64,000 bases of DNA from Lantana camara (GCA_037501455.1 CM074860.1:53950501-54014500); one strand, 5' to 3'. Counted from the stretch's first letter, positions 10,737 to 24,278 are shown. A program made the numbers and translations. The notes: generated by a model not told the origin, from the sequence alone.

Positions 10737-11778
10737 GGCCGTTCCCAGACCCCTGGAGAGGCAGAATGTTTCTGCATAAAAATGAGATTTCCAATTCCTT
10801 TTCTTTACCCTTAATTGACCCCAAATTGTTATTATATGATCGATAACGTGTCATAATGTGATAATTATATACTACATTGTTCATTTCATGATATCTCGTA
10901 TGTGATCATGCAGTGCGTCGTGTTTGGTTCCATTGTCGAGTATTGTCTCACGACTGCACGTATGTTTCCATTTCTGGTCCAGTTCTTCTCCAGGACGGAG
11001 ATTATTGATCATGAGCATTTTCGCGCATCCACGAGTCATTGTGTCACCTATCAGGTGAGGTTTAATTGCTAGTTATATAGAACCCGTATATCCCTTATGT
11101 GATCTTTCGGCCAAAAGGTATTTATATCTATAATTTTACATGAAATCACTTATCATTTCAAGCAAGTCATGTTCATGAAAAGCAAGCAAGCCATTTATCG
11201 TGCATGTTTTAGACGAGTAAGCATGACCGTTCACGTTGGGCCCGAGGGTAGTGGCTTGAGCCAACCGGGAAAGCATGGGCTGATGGGTAACTCTGGCGCT
11301 ATCCTCTCCACATTGGGATGACCCCTGAATCTACTAGGAGATTAGTGGAGGAAGGAGTTTCGGGCTTAGGGATTCATGTACCCTCTGCTCAACACGTCGT
11401 GGATGGTGAAGGCTAGATACTTTCCCATCATTGGAGGGAGAAGGTGACTGGGGATGGGTCCGGCACCACGGATTGTCCTCGAGTTATTGCATGATTTTCA
11501 TTCATTGACTGTATTTCCTGAATTCATGATTGCACTGGTTCACTGTAATTGAATTGCATGATCACCTATTGATTAACAAAGCAAGCATGTTTCATGTACA
11601 ATTGGAGTAAGGTTGGAGGCCGCCCTCACTCGCCGGGGCCATGTATTGAATGTATGAAAATGATCAAGTATTTAATATTGACAGTTGTATTCTCGGGCGA
11701 AGATATCTCATTATTGAAATTATACGTTTATCTTTTCTAAAACTTTACTCGAGAATATAGCTTGCATGTTAACTGCGC

Positions 11779-11818
11779 AAATATTTATTTAAACCCCTCA
11801 CTCGGTCTTCACAGACTA
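11779..11818 (+). promoter_or_regulatory. LTR F core promoter and degenerate R-start hairpin
   Basis: AAATATTTATTTAAA is followed by CCCCTCACTC and GGTC-TTCACA-GACT (11804-11817). This keeps a 4-bp stem with one G-T pair and a different loop from the other LTRs. Confidence 0.45.
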
Positions 11819-12224
11819 ACGCCTCCACCTTTCAGGTTCTTGCAGGTGCACGCTAGGCGGGAAGTGAGTCGAGTCCAGTTCTTGTAGTCGAGTCAGGCAC
11901 GGTGCATTTTATTTGATTATTTATGGTTGCATAAGAAACTATTTTAAATGTTAATTGTTATGAATCATGAAGATGATAATGTATTGATATATGAGACGTA
12001 GTTGGAAATAGCATGTTTTGATAATTGGTATGTGATATTGGATATATTATGCTTCCGCGTTATTTCTGATGCATTTACAGGTTAGTCCCGCCTAGCTGGT
12101 TGTCATTTTATTTTTATTGTCACCCGTTCGCTGCAGGTTAGTTCATGTACGGACCATCCATTTCGTGTGTGGATTGACCTGCAGTGCGGGGGTGTGGCAT
12201 CTCCACGTGTAGGGGTGCTACATG

Positions 12225-13390
12225 GGGTGTGGATCTGATTTTTCTTGGCCGTGGAGTGCAGATCTGGTTGTGGTGTTATCGATCTTGGTAGCAGCAAAGC
12301 ATTTATTTGCTGGTGGCGGGCGGCGGTGGTGAGGGTGAAGTTGGAGTTGGAGTTAGAGGTGGAGGTGGAGGTGGAGGTGGAGGTGGGAGTGATGGCGGTG
12401 GTGGCGCCCCAACCAAAATGTTGCCAAGAAAACTAACCCTCAATAATTCAATGGCAATCATATGTAAATAAGGGCAAGTATTGGACAAATTAGTAATTTT
12501 CCTGCCCATGTTTGAGTGGCCAGATTACAAACACGGAATTTTGGCGTGTTTCTGGGGCATGCATTTTCTCCCCAATCACACGGGCTCATCGTTATGAGAC
12601 GAGCTCCGGCCCACACGAAGTAAACAGCTGGCAGGCTATGTCAAACTCAGATAACATGCCATACCCCCTATGTAAATGCGGCCTCAGTGGATGAAGTTTT
12701 AGATTGAACTGTAAACATTGTTTAGGAAATACGAAAGTCAATGTAGAGAGGGCAACGCGAGTTACCTTTGTGCTTGGCCATAACGATGTAAACACTCGTG
12801 CATAGTGTACAACAGCCCATAACAATTGAAAACTTTTAACGCTGCATTTGACTCAATCGCAAATAAAAATCTAAAAACTCTTGATGATGTTTGTATTCAG
12901 GATAGTCAAATTCATCAAGTCTTAGATTTACTAAGGTGTGTTTCATGGGTATTTGAGTATGTAAATGTTAACTTTAATTTTGTATTTTGAGACTTCACTC
13001 GATGCCTTTTTGACATCTGACACTATCTATCCAATCGAGTCATGCCATGTCAGTCATAGTCGGTCGATGGCCAAGCTCTGCTCCCCACCAAACTTGTAAT
13101 GGGGGTCAATTTGATGGCTAAGGAATAGATGGAGTCCATTACCCATCGGCTCCTCCGGTTGATTCTTGAACCAGAGATCTTTTGACAAACTACACTGAAG
13201 TGCACCATGAATTCGTCGCCTGTTTTGCAAAGCACGCCGCCTACTCTCAAAGTGCATTTAATGCACCCCAATTATGTATACTTTGACACGCAGAAAATTC
13301 CTATTATAAATATAACAAATATTTCTATGAATTTTTACATACATTTATTACACTCTCGAGCCCTTCATTGTTTTCCTTTCTTCCTCGAGC
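12225..13390 (+). other. Unassigned DNA, no gene recognised
   Basis: It lies between LTR F and the Athila-like LTR. Apart from the microsatellite at 12340-12387 I see no repeat copy elsewhere in the window and no convincing gene. Short frames at 12512-12694 (ending PLCKCG) and 13050-13271 (minus) have no known match. This is the best candidate for non-retroelement DNA here. Confidence 0.4.
12340..12387 (+). repeat. GGAGTT/GGAGGT microsatellite
   Basis: A short hexanucleotide array (TTGGAG units, then GGTGGA units). On the minus strand it yields a proline-rich open frame that is an artefact of the repeat. Confidence 0.9.
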
Positions 13391-14893
13391 ACTTTGTTGA
13401 CAAAGGTGTTAGGTTTAGTTTTTGTATCGGTTTATGCATAATTTGTAATATCTTTATTTCTGTGTTAGTACACGTGTCTTTTTACTCCCTTTTTAGGTAC
13501 ATTTTACCTTGGAGTTGTAAACGGCAACAAACGAAGCATAACGAAAATTTTGGGGTTGAAAGCTTGGATGCAGGATAGAATCCTGGCCGGGAATGGAAAT
13601 CACTTACATTCAGTCCCGGCCGGGGCAAATTTAACGAAAGTTGGACATTTGGAGTCCCGATTGGGACTCCTTAAAGGCATAATTTAATCCCGGCCAGGAT
13701 TCACCTTAAAGCGTGTTGGTGATTTTTGATAGATCCCGATTGGGAGGCTTTTTACTCTTAATTTAATCCCGGCCGGGATTGTGACCCAAAAAATGCATTT
13801 TTGCTAGTTTATGACCTAATTTCGAGAGAGGAGGAGGCATCCAGTTTCACTTTACCCTAAGGGGTTTTTAGAGCATTTTATGAAGTATTGAAGAGAAGGA
13901 TCTACCACCATGGCTTGGGGAGAATGAATTAATGCTTTAATTGAAGACTTTTAGTATCATTTCCTTTTTTAATCATTTCTAGCCTTTCATTTCTTGTTAT
14001 TAGCTTAATCTTTATTTTCATACTATAAACTAATGTCTCTAGTTTTGGGATTTGATCTTGTATTTGAGGATTATGACTTGGATATTTGATGTTTATTTCC
14101 ATTCAAGGAATATGCATGTTTCTAATATGGTTTCTTTTATTTCCTTTCTTTTTAGTGAGAATATGAATGGCTAAATTCCTTAGGTTAAGTGGGGTGATGA
14201 ATTATATAGGGTAAGTGTTTGATGAAATGCCTAGGTGGGGTTATTGATATCATGGTCGTGAAATTGAACTCTTTGCATAATTGAGCTTGATCACGTTAGT
14301 TATGAACTTAGATTTGCACATTAATTGAAAAATTGTATATGAATTGGATGAGAGTTCACAACACTGAAGGGCTAAGTATAAAGAGATTTAACTTAGACTT
14401 GAGCAATTAAGCAATTAATTAACAATGCCAAGCCGCTAGTTAGTTTCTTGCACTAATCTTGATTAACTGATCTAATTAATGAGCTAATGACCATGAGAGC
14501 GGCGTTAGACGTAATTAGGTACACGTATTCGACTTCAAGTGGAGCTTTTACATATTTTAATGATTAGAATTGTGAGATACTTGATCCCACCGAAATACTA
14601 ATTGAACACAAACCTTGTATGATTGCCACTTTCCCTTGCCACTTCTTTATCATACTTGAACTCTATTTACTTGTTCTTGCTTAGTGCTTTAATTCACTTT
14701 TTTGCTTTCTTGTTTCATTAGTTTAGTTGCATTTTTAGTTAATCGTTACCTTTTTTTGCTACTCGGTTTATAGATTAATGAATACACAAAGTGAATAGCT
14801 TTAATTTCTCCTTCCCTTGGGATTCGACCCCATGTGCTAAAATTATTTCTAACAAGCTTGCATTTGGGCTTAAAAAGTAATTGTCAACCAACA
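13390..14893 (+). repeat. Athila/Tat-like LTR
   Basis: The right border is fixed by the tRNA-Asp PBS at 14900, with the LTR ending in ...CCAACA. The segment 14815-14895 (CCCTTGGGATTCGACCCC, then AACAAGTTTT before the PBS) is of the kind seen before Athila/Tat PBSs. The left border is uncertain (about 13260-13400). No internal region survives beyond about 30 bp after the PBS, because LTR E1 begins at 14949. Confidence 0.55.
13580..13780 (+). repeat. Palindrome array, ATCCCGGCCGGGAT type (6 units) in the Athila-like LTR
   Basis: The units are at 13580-13594, 13613-13626, 13651-13670 (GGAGTCCCGATTGGGACTCC), 13687-13700, 13733-13746 and 13765-13780 (perfect AATCCCGGCCGGGATT). Two centre types alternate, CGGCCG and CGATTG. 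It is the same kind of array as in the iMet-primed LTRs, but in an Asp-primed lineage. Confidence 0.85.
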
Positions 14894-14899
14894 AGTTTT

Positions 14900-14917
14900 T
14901 GACGCCGTTGCCGGGGA
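14900..14917 (+). other. Primer binding site (tRNA-Asp)
   Basis: TGACGCCGTTGCCGGGGA is complementary, with one mismatch, to the 3' end of plant tRNA-Asp. This PBS is typical of Athila/Tat elements. Confidence 0.75.
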
Positions 14918-14948
14918 AGACGTTTGAAATTACTCTTGCTTTTGTGTT

Positions 14949-16572
14949 TATAACACCATGACTCTTCGGTAATTCAGGTAAGACGTCACGAGAGAGTTTA
15001 ATTCAATATTTTTGTGAATTTAGTGCTATTGCATACCTTATGTGTCAACGTGAATTTAATTTCAAGTTATGTTCGTATTAGAATTTAATTAATATGTTTG
15101 GGCTCGAATGCCAAATATTTGAGAGTTTAGGGACCTAATTAAAATTAGGGTGTTTTGGAGCCTTTTCGGCTATCTTGAGCTCGGGAATTTGGATTCGAAT
15201 TCTAACTTCACCATTGGATTCATTTTGACGATTTAGATCCAATAAAACTAACCTTGTATTTTTTTGAGCCCGTTTGATACCCCTACAGTTTTAAAATCCA
15301 ATCTGAACGGACCCGAATCCCATTTGACCTGACCCGTTTTGACCCGACCCGTTTCAGCCCCAAGAAAAAGGGAGAATTTCCCGTTTCTTCCCCATTTGGC
15401 TCGGTACCTACAAGAAAGAAGAGGGAGAAGAGAAGAAAAGAAGAAAAACCCCAGCCAAACCCTTCGAGCTCAAGAACCCCGTCCTCGTTTGCCCGATCAA
15501 CAATCCAAGGTAAGCAATGTACTCCTCTCATTACGTATTTCAATTTAATACCTCTTTCGTGCCTCAATTTCTTGTCTATGTGGCTTATTTGGGGAGAAGA
15601 TGAATAGTGTGGGTTTCGTGTTTTGGGTGTTCGGGCTCATCTCGATGTTCGATTTGTGCTCTAATGTTTTCTACATGTGTTATATGATATTATATGTTAG
15701 TTTTGTGCCGTTTCTTGGTGTGTGGGATGAGCTTTGGGGAGGTTGGAACCTTCCTTGCGTGTATCAGCTACCATGGCTGTGCTGTTACGAGCTCGATCGA
15801 GCCCACGACCGAATTATGTGTAAAAATGGTCGCGCTTGCAACCCCTTTTTAAAGGAGTTTTGAGATTGACTTCGCGGCCACGACTGCTTTTCAGTGCAAT
15901 TTTGTCGAGACCGCGACTAACTCATACGTACTTGGATTTGGCTTAATTTTTAACTGTAGAAACCTTTTTGACTGTAGAACATTCTTCAATTGGAATCACC
16001 TCAAAATTCGTTCTAAATTGTGAGATATAATCGTTTTATTTTTGTGTCGCCAGTTCGCCGGAAATCTGCTTTCATTCAACTTCAAACCTACGCCATTTTC
16101 GTCTCGTTTTGAACCATGATCCGAGCTATATACCATTTGAAAGATCTATGTGTCTAGTTTCTTTTCCAAGAAAAAAAAAATCAATTCCCATTTCTCGAAA
16201 TCTTGTTATGCCCATTTTCCTACAGCTTGTCTGTTTCAGAAAACTGTCAGCTTTGGCCTAATTTCACTCGGAACCCCTTTTCATGTTTTTATTCCATTTT
16301 TCTCGTGCCTTTCCACCTCCGAAGTTGTTCCTACTTCTTATATCATGAGTATGTGTATGCATTTGTTTTTTTTATGCATTTTATGTTGCTTTAGGAATGC
16401 GATATGTGTTCATAAATGAATAAATGCCACCATATGCCCTTTGTTTACTCTTGTTTGCATTAATTGTGCAAATAAACGTTTCTTAACATATTTTATGAGT
16501 ATGTTGAGCTATGTGGTGTCTATCTTTGTATGAAATTGATATGAATTTGTATCGTGCCTACGTGTTTGCATC
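14949..16572 (+). repeat. LTR E1, 5' part
   Basis: From 14949 (TATAACACC, a degenerate TG start) the sequence aligns with the reverse complement of the E2 LTR start at 49364. Shared landmarks include AGGTAMGACGTCAYGAGAG and TTGAGCTCGGGAATT. A (T)ATTTTTTTGAGCCC box lies at 15258. A cluster of imperfect dyads lies at 15789-15930. The LTR stops where E2 inserted at 16573, and its 3' part is not in the window. Confidence 0.7.
15789..15932 (+). repeat. Decayed palindrome cluster in LTR E1
   Basis: It contains GCTCGATCGAGC (12-bp perfect palindrome, about 15790-15801), GGTCGCGCTTGCAACC, a CGGCC core and GTCGAGACCGCGAC. Position and character match the arrays in other LTRs, but the units are more divergent. 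Confidence 0.45.
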
Positions 16573-17070
16573 TGTGACACCCGGGACGATGGGCACCACA
16601 TCCCCCGCACTATGAGCCCGGTCCACCCATGAAATGGAAAATCCATACAGCGAACAGAGACATAAATAAAATGACCTGTCCTAGACGGGAGTACAACTTG
16701 TACCAAATCAGTAGAAACAAGGAAGAGGAAGCAAGGTAATCATGCATTCATAATCAACAAGGTAGACATAATTCAAACAAGAAAGTAAATACGGGTCAAC
16801 TAATCCAAGAAAACCTGTCCGAACCTGTCCCGAAATAATACAATCAATAAAATAAAAACGGGTTCGCTTAGGGCCCTAGAAACCTATCCCTAGTTCAATA
16901 AAGTGATAAAGAATACAAGTAGCCAACATGACTCAATACAAGCAGGAAAAGGAATGTATGGTACAATGCAGTGTGTACAGGACCAAGACTCGAACAAAGA
17001 CCTCAACCGACTCCCGCCTAACAACCACGGGACCTTCAAGACAAAACTAAAAACAACGAGAGGGAGGGAT

Positions 17071-17101
17071 CAGCCAACTGACTGAGTGAAGGGGCTACAC
17101 A

Positions 17102-17143
<42 letters not shown>
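17071..17143 (-). promoter_or_regulatory. LTR E2 core promoter and R-start hairpin (minus)
   Basis: On the minus strand a (TA)n TATA-like tract (17106-17143) is followed by TGTAGCCCCTTCACT and CAGTC-AGTT-GGCTG (17071-17084). The stem is kept through a G-T wobble pair. Confidence 0.5.
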
Positions 17144-17146
<3 letters not shown>

Positions 17147-18697
17147 AGGCAATCAGGTAGGCGTAATTCCACTATACATTATTCATTATTTAAATAAAGG
17201 ACAAGAATAATTCAATACGTACCGGTGGAATTACGTTCAATCATGCAATCAGGTAAACACGATATACAATGCATGTGTCGATATCCGTACGACCTTTGTT
17301 GATGCCCATTTTACCTTAATGATCCACGAACTCGGTTGTTGAACCATGACTAGGGCATGCCAGAGGTTACGGATATCTATTTATTACATTTTAGGGGACC
17401 CGACGAGAACAAGTATTTATTCCATCCTGGACTCCACTTTTCACTTCTTAACATGACAAGAACAAGACACGTATTCACTCAAGCAATGTGACACCCTGTT
17501 TCTTCGGCAAGCCAGGTTTGACATATCTGCGCGTTTAAAATTATTATTTATGTATTTTATAGTTATCTTTAATTGTTTATTTTCATTATTTAAATTAATT
17601 AATTTTAATTCTTTGATTATTTGAATTTCTTATTTGAATTTTGCCTACCTTGTGGTAATTTGCTTCGTTTGTGTTTGATTTGAGATCGAAATTTCGTGCT
17701 TTTCTGATATGTTGGAGATTTTTGAGTTATGAATTCGTTTATGTGCTTGTTTTTTATTTTTGAACTTGTTTGCAATGGTAACACACCATTTTATTTGTTT
17801 TGGGGACTCGAGGGCCTAACTAGTTTTAGCGCTCCTTGTGTTCCAAAATTTATATCTTGAGCTCGGGAGTTTGGTTTTGAATTCCGGAAGTGGCGTCGGA
17901 CTCGTAACAAGATTTTCAACCTAATGAACCTAGCCTTATATTTTTCTAAGCCCGTTCGATACTCCGAATTTGGCCCGGAAAACTGACTCGCGCTCATTAT
18001 GACCACCTTTCACTAATTGGCACTTTAGTCCCTCAATTCTTGACCAATTACCCTCAAACTTGGACCCACATAACCCCAACTTAATCCTCTACCATACCTA
18101 TCTCCTTCAATTCATCCCACATAAGCCAAGAAAGAGATTTTCAGCAGCTTTGGAGAGGAACCAAGAAAATCCCATCACTATTCACCAAGTTAAGATTTTG
18201 AGCTTCAATTTCCTTGTTTCTCCATCATCTTCAAGGGGTAAGTTTATATTTGATATCTACATGAATATATGATCATTTTAATCCAAGGAATTCAGCTTTT
18301 GAACCATGTTTAAGTGAGTTTTGATCCAAGACATGAATAGTTAGGTTTAAGCTTAAATTTGAATTACATGACTTCCTTGGGGTTTCTTCTTGATTTGGAG
18401 CTATAACCTTGATCACTTATGCCTTATTTATTGTTGTATGAACCTGAATTTGGTGGTAGTTGAGTTATGGGTGAGATACCATTAATGTTCTTAAGGTTTT
18501 GGAAGAGATATTCTTGAGTTTGGATCATTTTTCCTTCTCCCTCACTTGCTGTCAGTTCTGGCCTTATTTCTTGGAGTTTATGTGCTGATTTGCTGCCTCT
18601 TTTCTTACCTTTGCATGCATAAATGAGATGGTATTTGTTTGGGATGAGATTCAGGGCTGAACAGGGCTGATTTGCATCTCCTTCGCGGCTGAATTAG

Positions 18698-18824
18698 TCT
18701 CCCCTGGCGGGGAGAATTTTTAGCAAGAAAGTACCCGACCGGGTACTTTTAAAGCAGATTGCTTCTGCATGAAACGTCCCCGGCCGGGGACTTTTATGAA
18801 AAAAATCTCCCCGGGCGGGGAGAT
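18698..18824 (+). repeat. Palindrome array in LTR A1 (4 units with different arms)
   Basis: The units are TCTCCCCTGGCGGGGAGA (18698-18715), AAGTACCCGACCGGGTACTT (18729-18748), GTCCCCGGCCGGGGAC (18776-18791) and ATCTCCCCGGGCGGGGAGAT (18805-18824). The arm sequences differ between neighbours, yet each unit is self-complementary. Confidence 0.9.
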
Positions 18825-20478
18825 GGGGTGCAGTCCGTTGGGTGATTTATTTGTTTTCCTTCCTTATGCGTGGTTTTAATGTTATAACTTCCAAAGCTTT
18901 GCAAACTGATTATGTAGTATAATAAAGTGTCTTATAGAAAAACCATGGAATTTATTATGCTATTTTCACGTGAGGGTCTGGGGTGTGCATGCATGATATG
19001 TGTTTCATTAATTGCTTTCCTTGATCATTGTTTTATTTGCATCTGATTTATAATCAATACATTCAGGTTATATATATTGTATTATTTGCCATGTATTTTA
19101 TATATAATATATATATATATTGTATTTAAGTCCTGAATTATTTAATTTGATTTTGTGATTTAACTTATTTGTTGAATTTTATGAATTACGGTTATGAATT
19201 GATTTGATAAGTTTTATATGAGCTATCAATTTAAGTGATCTAAGTGATACATTCTTGCATTTCATTTGCACCCATTGCATTCATGAACATTGTCGAGCGT
19301 CTGTATGGTTCATTATTGAGTCTAAGTCTCGGGTCTTGCTTTCTTTTGTATCAGAGCCTCTTCAGGATGTGCAAGATCCCGGAGTTTAGGTGGTCGTTCA
19401 CTCTTTTGCCCGGTTTCACTCTTGTTTTGTTATAAGGTGAGGTTTAGGACCTTTCTTTTGGATAATCGACCTATGGCCTAAATGTGATGATTTCCTCACC
19501 CCGCATGCGATTATACTATATATGTTATATATTAGATACGTGCTTTATGATATGTTTATGACCTTATCTTACGTTTAAAATGTTTTGAAACTATATGTAT
19601 GAGCTTATATAAGCTTGAAAATGTTTTGCAACGAGGCTATGCTCCAAACCGTGTGTTGTCACGTAAGCTAGGATCTACCTCAACATCTTATTGTTAAGGA
19701 AGACACGGAGAGGTACGTGTATAACATATGCCGAGTTGCAAGGTAAGGTATACTCGATAAGGTGCGTAAGTTACGTTTAATTCTGTAGCGGGTTAGGTAA
19801 GTTCAATGAGTTAAGCGGTTATTGTTGGGCCCCGGAGACGTGAGTAAGGGAGACCCGTGACGACCGTGGGGTCGCCGCTTGTAACCCCTGTGCATGCTCT
19901 CATTTGAGATATTCAGGTGCGACTCTTGGAGGTTGGGAAGGCGTGATATCTTGAGCCCTCGGTGGAAATCGGGGAAGGTATTTCGTGGGTTAGCTATGTA
20001 ACACCCCGGAGCGAAGGGCGCCACATCCCCCGCACCATAACCCAACACGTGAAGCGAAATGGGAACTCCGTCCACGTATCAAGCCACGGCGAACGGGTGA
20101 CAAACAAAAATCCAACCTAAGCTAGGCCGTCTAGACCCTACTCAGAGCGCGAAAAAACAAATTCGCGGAAGCCAAAAACTAAGAAAAAAAAAAAAAAAAA
20201 ACCTTATAGTATGCAAGCAGAAATCACATCGCGTTCTCCACATAACACTCATACAACCTTAGATACAAAAAAATTAAACAAAACTGAGTAGAAAAATTAA
20301 TACATATTTCAAAACTAACAGATTGCGTAAAATAAACGAAATACAATGCATGAGACTCAAGTTCTCCAACTCCCACAAAAACGCGAACCTGCAAACTCGA
20401 ACCGCCTAGCTCCAACTCCCACAAAACGCGAACCTGCAAACTCGAAACAAAGGGGAAAATGATAGAAATAGCGAGGGT

Positions 20479-20530
20479 CAGTCCTAGAGACTGGTGAGGG
20501 GGCTGACACACGCACCCATACATATACGTA
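20479..20530 (-). promoter_or_regulatory. LTR B2 core promoter and R-start hairpin (minus)
   Basis: On the minus strand TACGTATATGTATG precedes GTCAGCCCCCTCAC and CAGTC-TCTAG-GACTG (20479-20493). The loop is identical to that of LTR B1. Confidence 0.6.
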
Positions 20531-21863
20531 ATAACAAAGGATAAACAAAACTGAAAGGATTCATGAATCGGGTACAATTTTTGCATTCTAAAACATTCAA
20601 CCCGTGGTAATATATATAAAGAAAGAAGTTTAGGGCCGAAGGCCAAATCAAGTCAAGTTTTAGAGTTTAGAAATTCGCCCCCGTTTCACAACCATAACGG
20701 ATACAGAAGCATAAGCATAAACATAACAACAGGGCGAGAACAAATTCTCACACACTTACTCATACCGAAGCAAAACTCATAAAACAATCCCACCTTTACA
20801 CCATTGGGGAAGAAAGGTGCCCCTCTCAACCCTCCACATAACGAAACTTGTGAACCGAAGGATCCCACCCGGTTCCTTCGACGGCCAGCCAAAATGCGCT
20901 CCGTCGGCATAGGAGAACTAAGTCTCCCATTGGTGGAGAAGTGCACAGAGGTCGTAACCGGCGACCCCATGGTCGTCCCGGGTCTCCCTTACCCACAACT
21001 CCGGGGCCCATCACACATATAATACACATATATTCTTATACTTATCACACTTACCAGACGAAGCTTATTCACAAGTCATACCATGCTTATACTCACACAC
21101 TTATCAAAGCTTAACAAAGTAAACAAAAATAGATCTTAGATACATATAAAAGCGTTTTCAAAACCTCTTGATAAACTGGACAAAACCCACAAAATACATA
21201 TCAAAACACATATCTATATATATATATATATATACATATATATATCGTATGCGGGTTCGAAATACAAATAGGGTTTTAGGTCATCATAACTAAAAGGAAA
21301 GAAAACCTCACCTTGATGACAAAACCGAAGAAAACGGACGGAAAGCAAACCAAACGACCTCCTCCTCAACAACGGAACGATCATAAGAGCAAAACAAAGA
21401 GCAAGAAGAAAACTTAGACTCAAAATGAACCATATTGACGCTCGACAAATGCATATGAATGCGAGTGATGCTTATGAAGCTTAACAAATTAACCAATAAT
21501 GCATACGAGTTCATATTTATTCATAAGTCTCATAAAACATGTCAAACGAATTCATAGATTTCATATAACGAACATGACATACCATACAACATGTTATCAA
21601 CGTATTCATATCATATAAAGAGCAACGATTGATCATGCAAGGCATATAAACGAGATAGAAAGTTATAAACGCACGTTAAAGGAGCATAGCGCACATATGA
21701 AGCCATAATTCGAAAACGAGCACATAAATCAAATCATAAATTCATATTACACAAGTTAACACATAATACATTAAGCTAATAATGCATATAGGTCAGAAAC
21801 GAGATGAGAGAAGGCCAAGAAAAGCAACGACACGACGAAAGAAACTCCCCCGGGGCACTACAG

Positions 21864-21968
21864 TGACACATGACATGGCCATATCCAAAACGTAAAGGAA
21901 ACGGACACGGCCGTGTCCGAATTTAATTAAATCAGATGCCCAAGTCGAGAGCTTGACACGGCCGTGTC
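21864..21968 (-). repeat. Palindrome array in LTR B2
   Basis: Two clear units are GGACACGGCCGTGTCC (21903-21918) and GACACGGCCGTGTC (21955-21968). A third (21864-21886, with ATGGCCAT at its centre) looks like the same palindrome after CG-to-TG/CA decay. Confidence 0.85.
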
Positions 21969-24278
21969 CAGTTCACATTTTCAAAATCCGTTTTTGGCGC
22001 AGCAACATTTTCAATGGCAAAGCAGGGCATTTCGGGAGCAGCTCTTGAGGAATTTCTTAGGCTTCAAACACATACATAACATGCATGAAATATACACAAA
22101 ATAATCACATTAAAAGGCCAAAGAATGAAGCAACAAAGATCATTCAAATCAAGCAACGAAAATCGAACAAAGAAGAGCATACCTGCATTCATGCCATGAT
22201 CACCAACTTAGGGGCTGAGTTTGGAGTTAAAAGTTTGGGGAAAGAATGCTAACATGTTAAGAAACTAATATACTCCATGTATATAAAAATTGACACGAAT
22301 TGGAGCACATTAGAACCACCAACTAATCACAAAAATGCAACAGCAGCAGTTTGGTTATACCATGCCTATAAATAGGCCATGCACTTCAAATTTGGGGTCA
22401 AAATGCAAGTTAAAAGCTAGGAAAGGCCAAAATAACATAAATAGCAACTCATATACTTCATGCTCATGTAAATTCACACGAAAATAAGTGCAAGAGATCA
22501 ACCAAATACTTCAAGTATCACAGCAGCAGTTAGGTTCAGACGTAGCATACCAAAAGGATTCATATTTCGGTTTAGGAGCTGAAAATGGATCTAAAAGCTT
22601 GCCAAAGCAGGGCTAACATGTAAAGAAATTAGTAAACAACCTCTCCATGAAATTTCACACGAATTGGAAGCCATTAACTCAAGAAACAAAGCACAAATCC
22701 ACACAGCAGTTCTAAAACAGGGGAGCAGTTTTTAAGGTTCAAGAACTCAAGTTTGCAACCATAATAAAGCATGAATTCAGGGAAAAACGAAGCACATTCA
22801 TAGAACAGCATGCATGTTACATAACCAAGCATTAGCACACGAAATTGGAGGCAAGAATTCCATCATTTGGTCTAAAAAACGTGACAACAGTCCTGTGAAA
22901 AGAGCAGATTTGCAGCAGTTCGATTTTTAAGTTTCATGGCAAAAAAACTCAAGGTTTCAATCATGTTATCAATGGAGAATCAACCCTAACACATCTATCA
23001 TGAAGTATAGATCAAGAATGGAAGCAAAGAAGTTCATATAATCACCAATCATGCACCAATTCAACCCCAAACTTAAGCTAAGCCATGGATTCAAAAATAT
23101 GAGCTAACCCCTAACTTTTCATGCAAGCTTCCATACCCCTATTAAATCTGAATTAAATCATGGATTTCAAGGATGAAATGAAGCATATAAGAGAGGATAA
23201 TACATAAATATACTTGCCCTTAAGAGTTCATGAAGTATGGAAGAGATCAAGCTCCAAAATCTCAAAACATGGATGAGGGTTTCTTCTTCTCTTCTCTTTT
23301 CTCCATTTCCAGAAGCTTCTCCTCCTCTTGTGGGTGTGTTGGACGAAATTCTTCAGGTAAGGGAGCGGGAGAGCTCAGTTATGGTCAATTAAATCAAGGG
23401 TTAAGGCTTGAGCATGGTTAAATTGGCCCCACAAGTGTAAGACAGATGGTGGCTTTGGCGCAAGCTGTTCGTTCCGGGTGAAAAACGAGGGTCCAAATGG
23501 GCTTATAAAAATACCAAACTAGGTTCAAGAGTTTCCTTTCTTCGTTATGAGTCCGACGCATCTTCCGGAATTCGAATCCGAATTCCCGAGCTCAAGTTAT
23601 GGCCTCCGGAACACAAGACGCGCTAAAACTAATTAGGCCCTCATGTCCCTCGTCAAATACCAAAGGTTTAAAACCTCAAAAAACGAACACGAAAACTTAA
23701 AACGAGCATGCAAACACATTCATAACTCACATATATCACGCATATCAAAATTTCACAAAAATCGGAATTGAATTCCGGCACATAACGAGCAAATTACGAG
23801 CATACGAAACTTAAACTTTTAAAATTCAAAGTTCATAAATATAAACAATGAATTTCATATAAATTCAAATAATCATATAAGCATTAAAATAACACTTAAA
23901 TACGTAATTAAATAATTTAAAGCGTATAAAACTCTTTCGTTACGGCGTACCTGGAAATCCAAACGATCGGGATGTTACAAGCTACCCTGTATGTATTGGT
24001 AAATTAGGTGGAAAGGGTTTGACACCCGAAACACCGTTGTTGTTGGGGATGGATTGTTTTATGTATTTACGGTTTCTTAACGTTAATCGTTGTAGGTTAA
24101 GTGCTCGTACTCGCCGATCTCTTGGTTTGATTCGTTGATTATGAAACGGGGTCGGAGTTTGCTTTAAACTCTAGTGTGTTTTGGTTTGATTATGAAATGT
24201 ATAAGTTTGCTTCGAAAATGGTTTGGTGTGAAAAACCCTTTCCCGATTCATAATCTTTTATTTAATACGTGCTCTGCT

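Larger units (their letters stand above)
6187..12224 (+). repeat. LTR F, 5'-truncated and split by solo LTR C
   Basis: The segments 6187-6883 and 10742-12224 form one LTR once LTR C and one copy of its duplication are removed. The 3' end is GTGCGGGGGTGTGGC...GGGTGCTACA (12224). The left border abuts the hairpin array and lacks a TGTAACA start, so the 5' LTR end has been lost. A palindrome array (6687-6883) and promoter/hairpin (11779-11818) match the layout of the other LTRs. No PBS follows 12224, so this end looks like a solo LTR or a deletion. Confidence 0.65.
19997..23979 (-). mobile_element. Solo LTR B2 (3983 bp, minus) with target duplication AGCTA
   Basis: On the minus strand it starts TGTAACATCCCGATCG (23979) and ends CTTCGCTCCGGGGTGTTACA (19997). 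AGCTA repeats at 19992-19996 and 23980-23984. Start and end match LTR B1. No internal region or second LTR is present, so it is a solo LTR inside LTR A1. It holds the same palindrome type as B1 (21903-21968) and the same promoter hairpin. The region 22000-23200 is AT-rich with no gene. Confidence 0.9.

Noticed and set aside
12512..12694. A frame ending PLCKCG, like the start of a GRF-type zinc finger
   Set aside because: Only one half of the motif is present and a stop follows. Too short to support.
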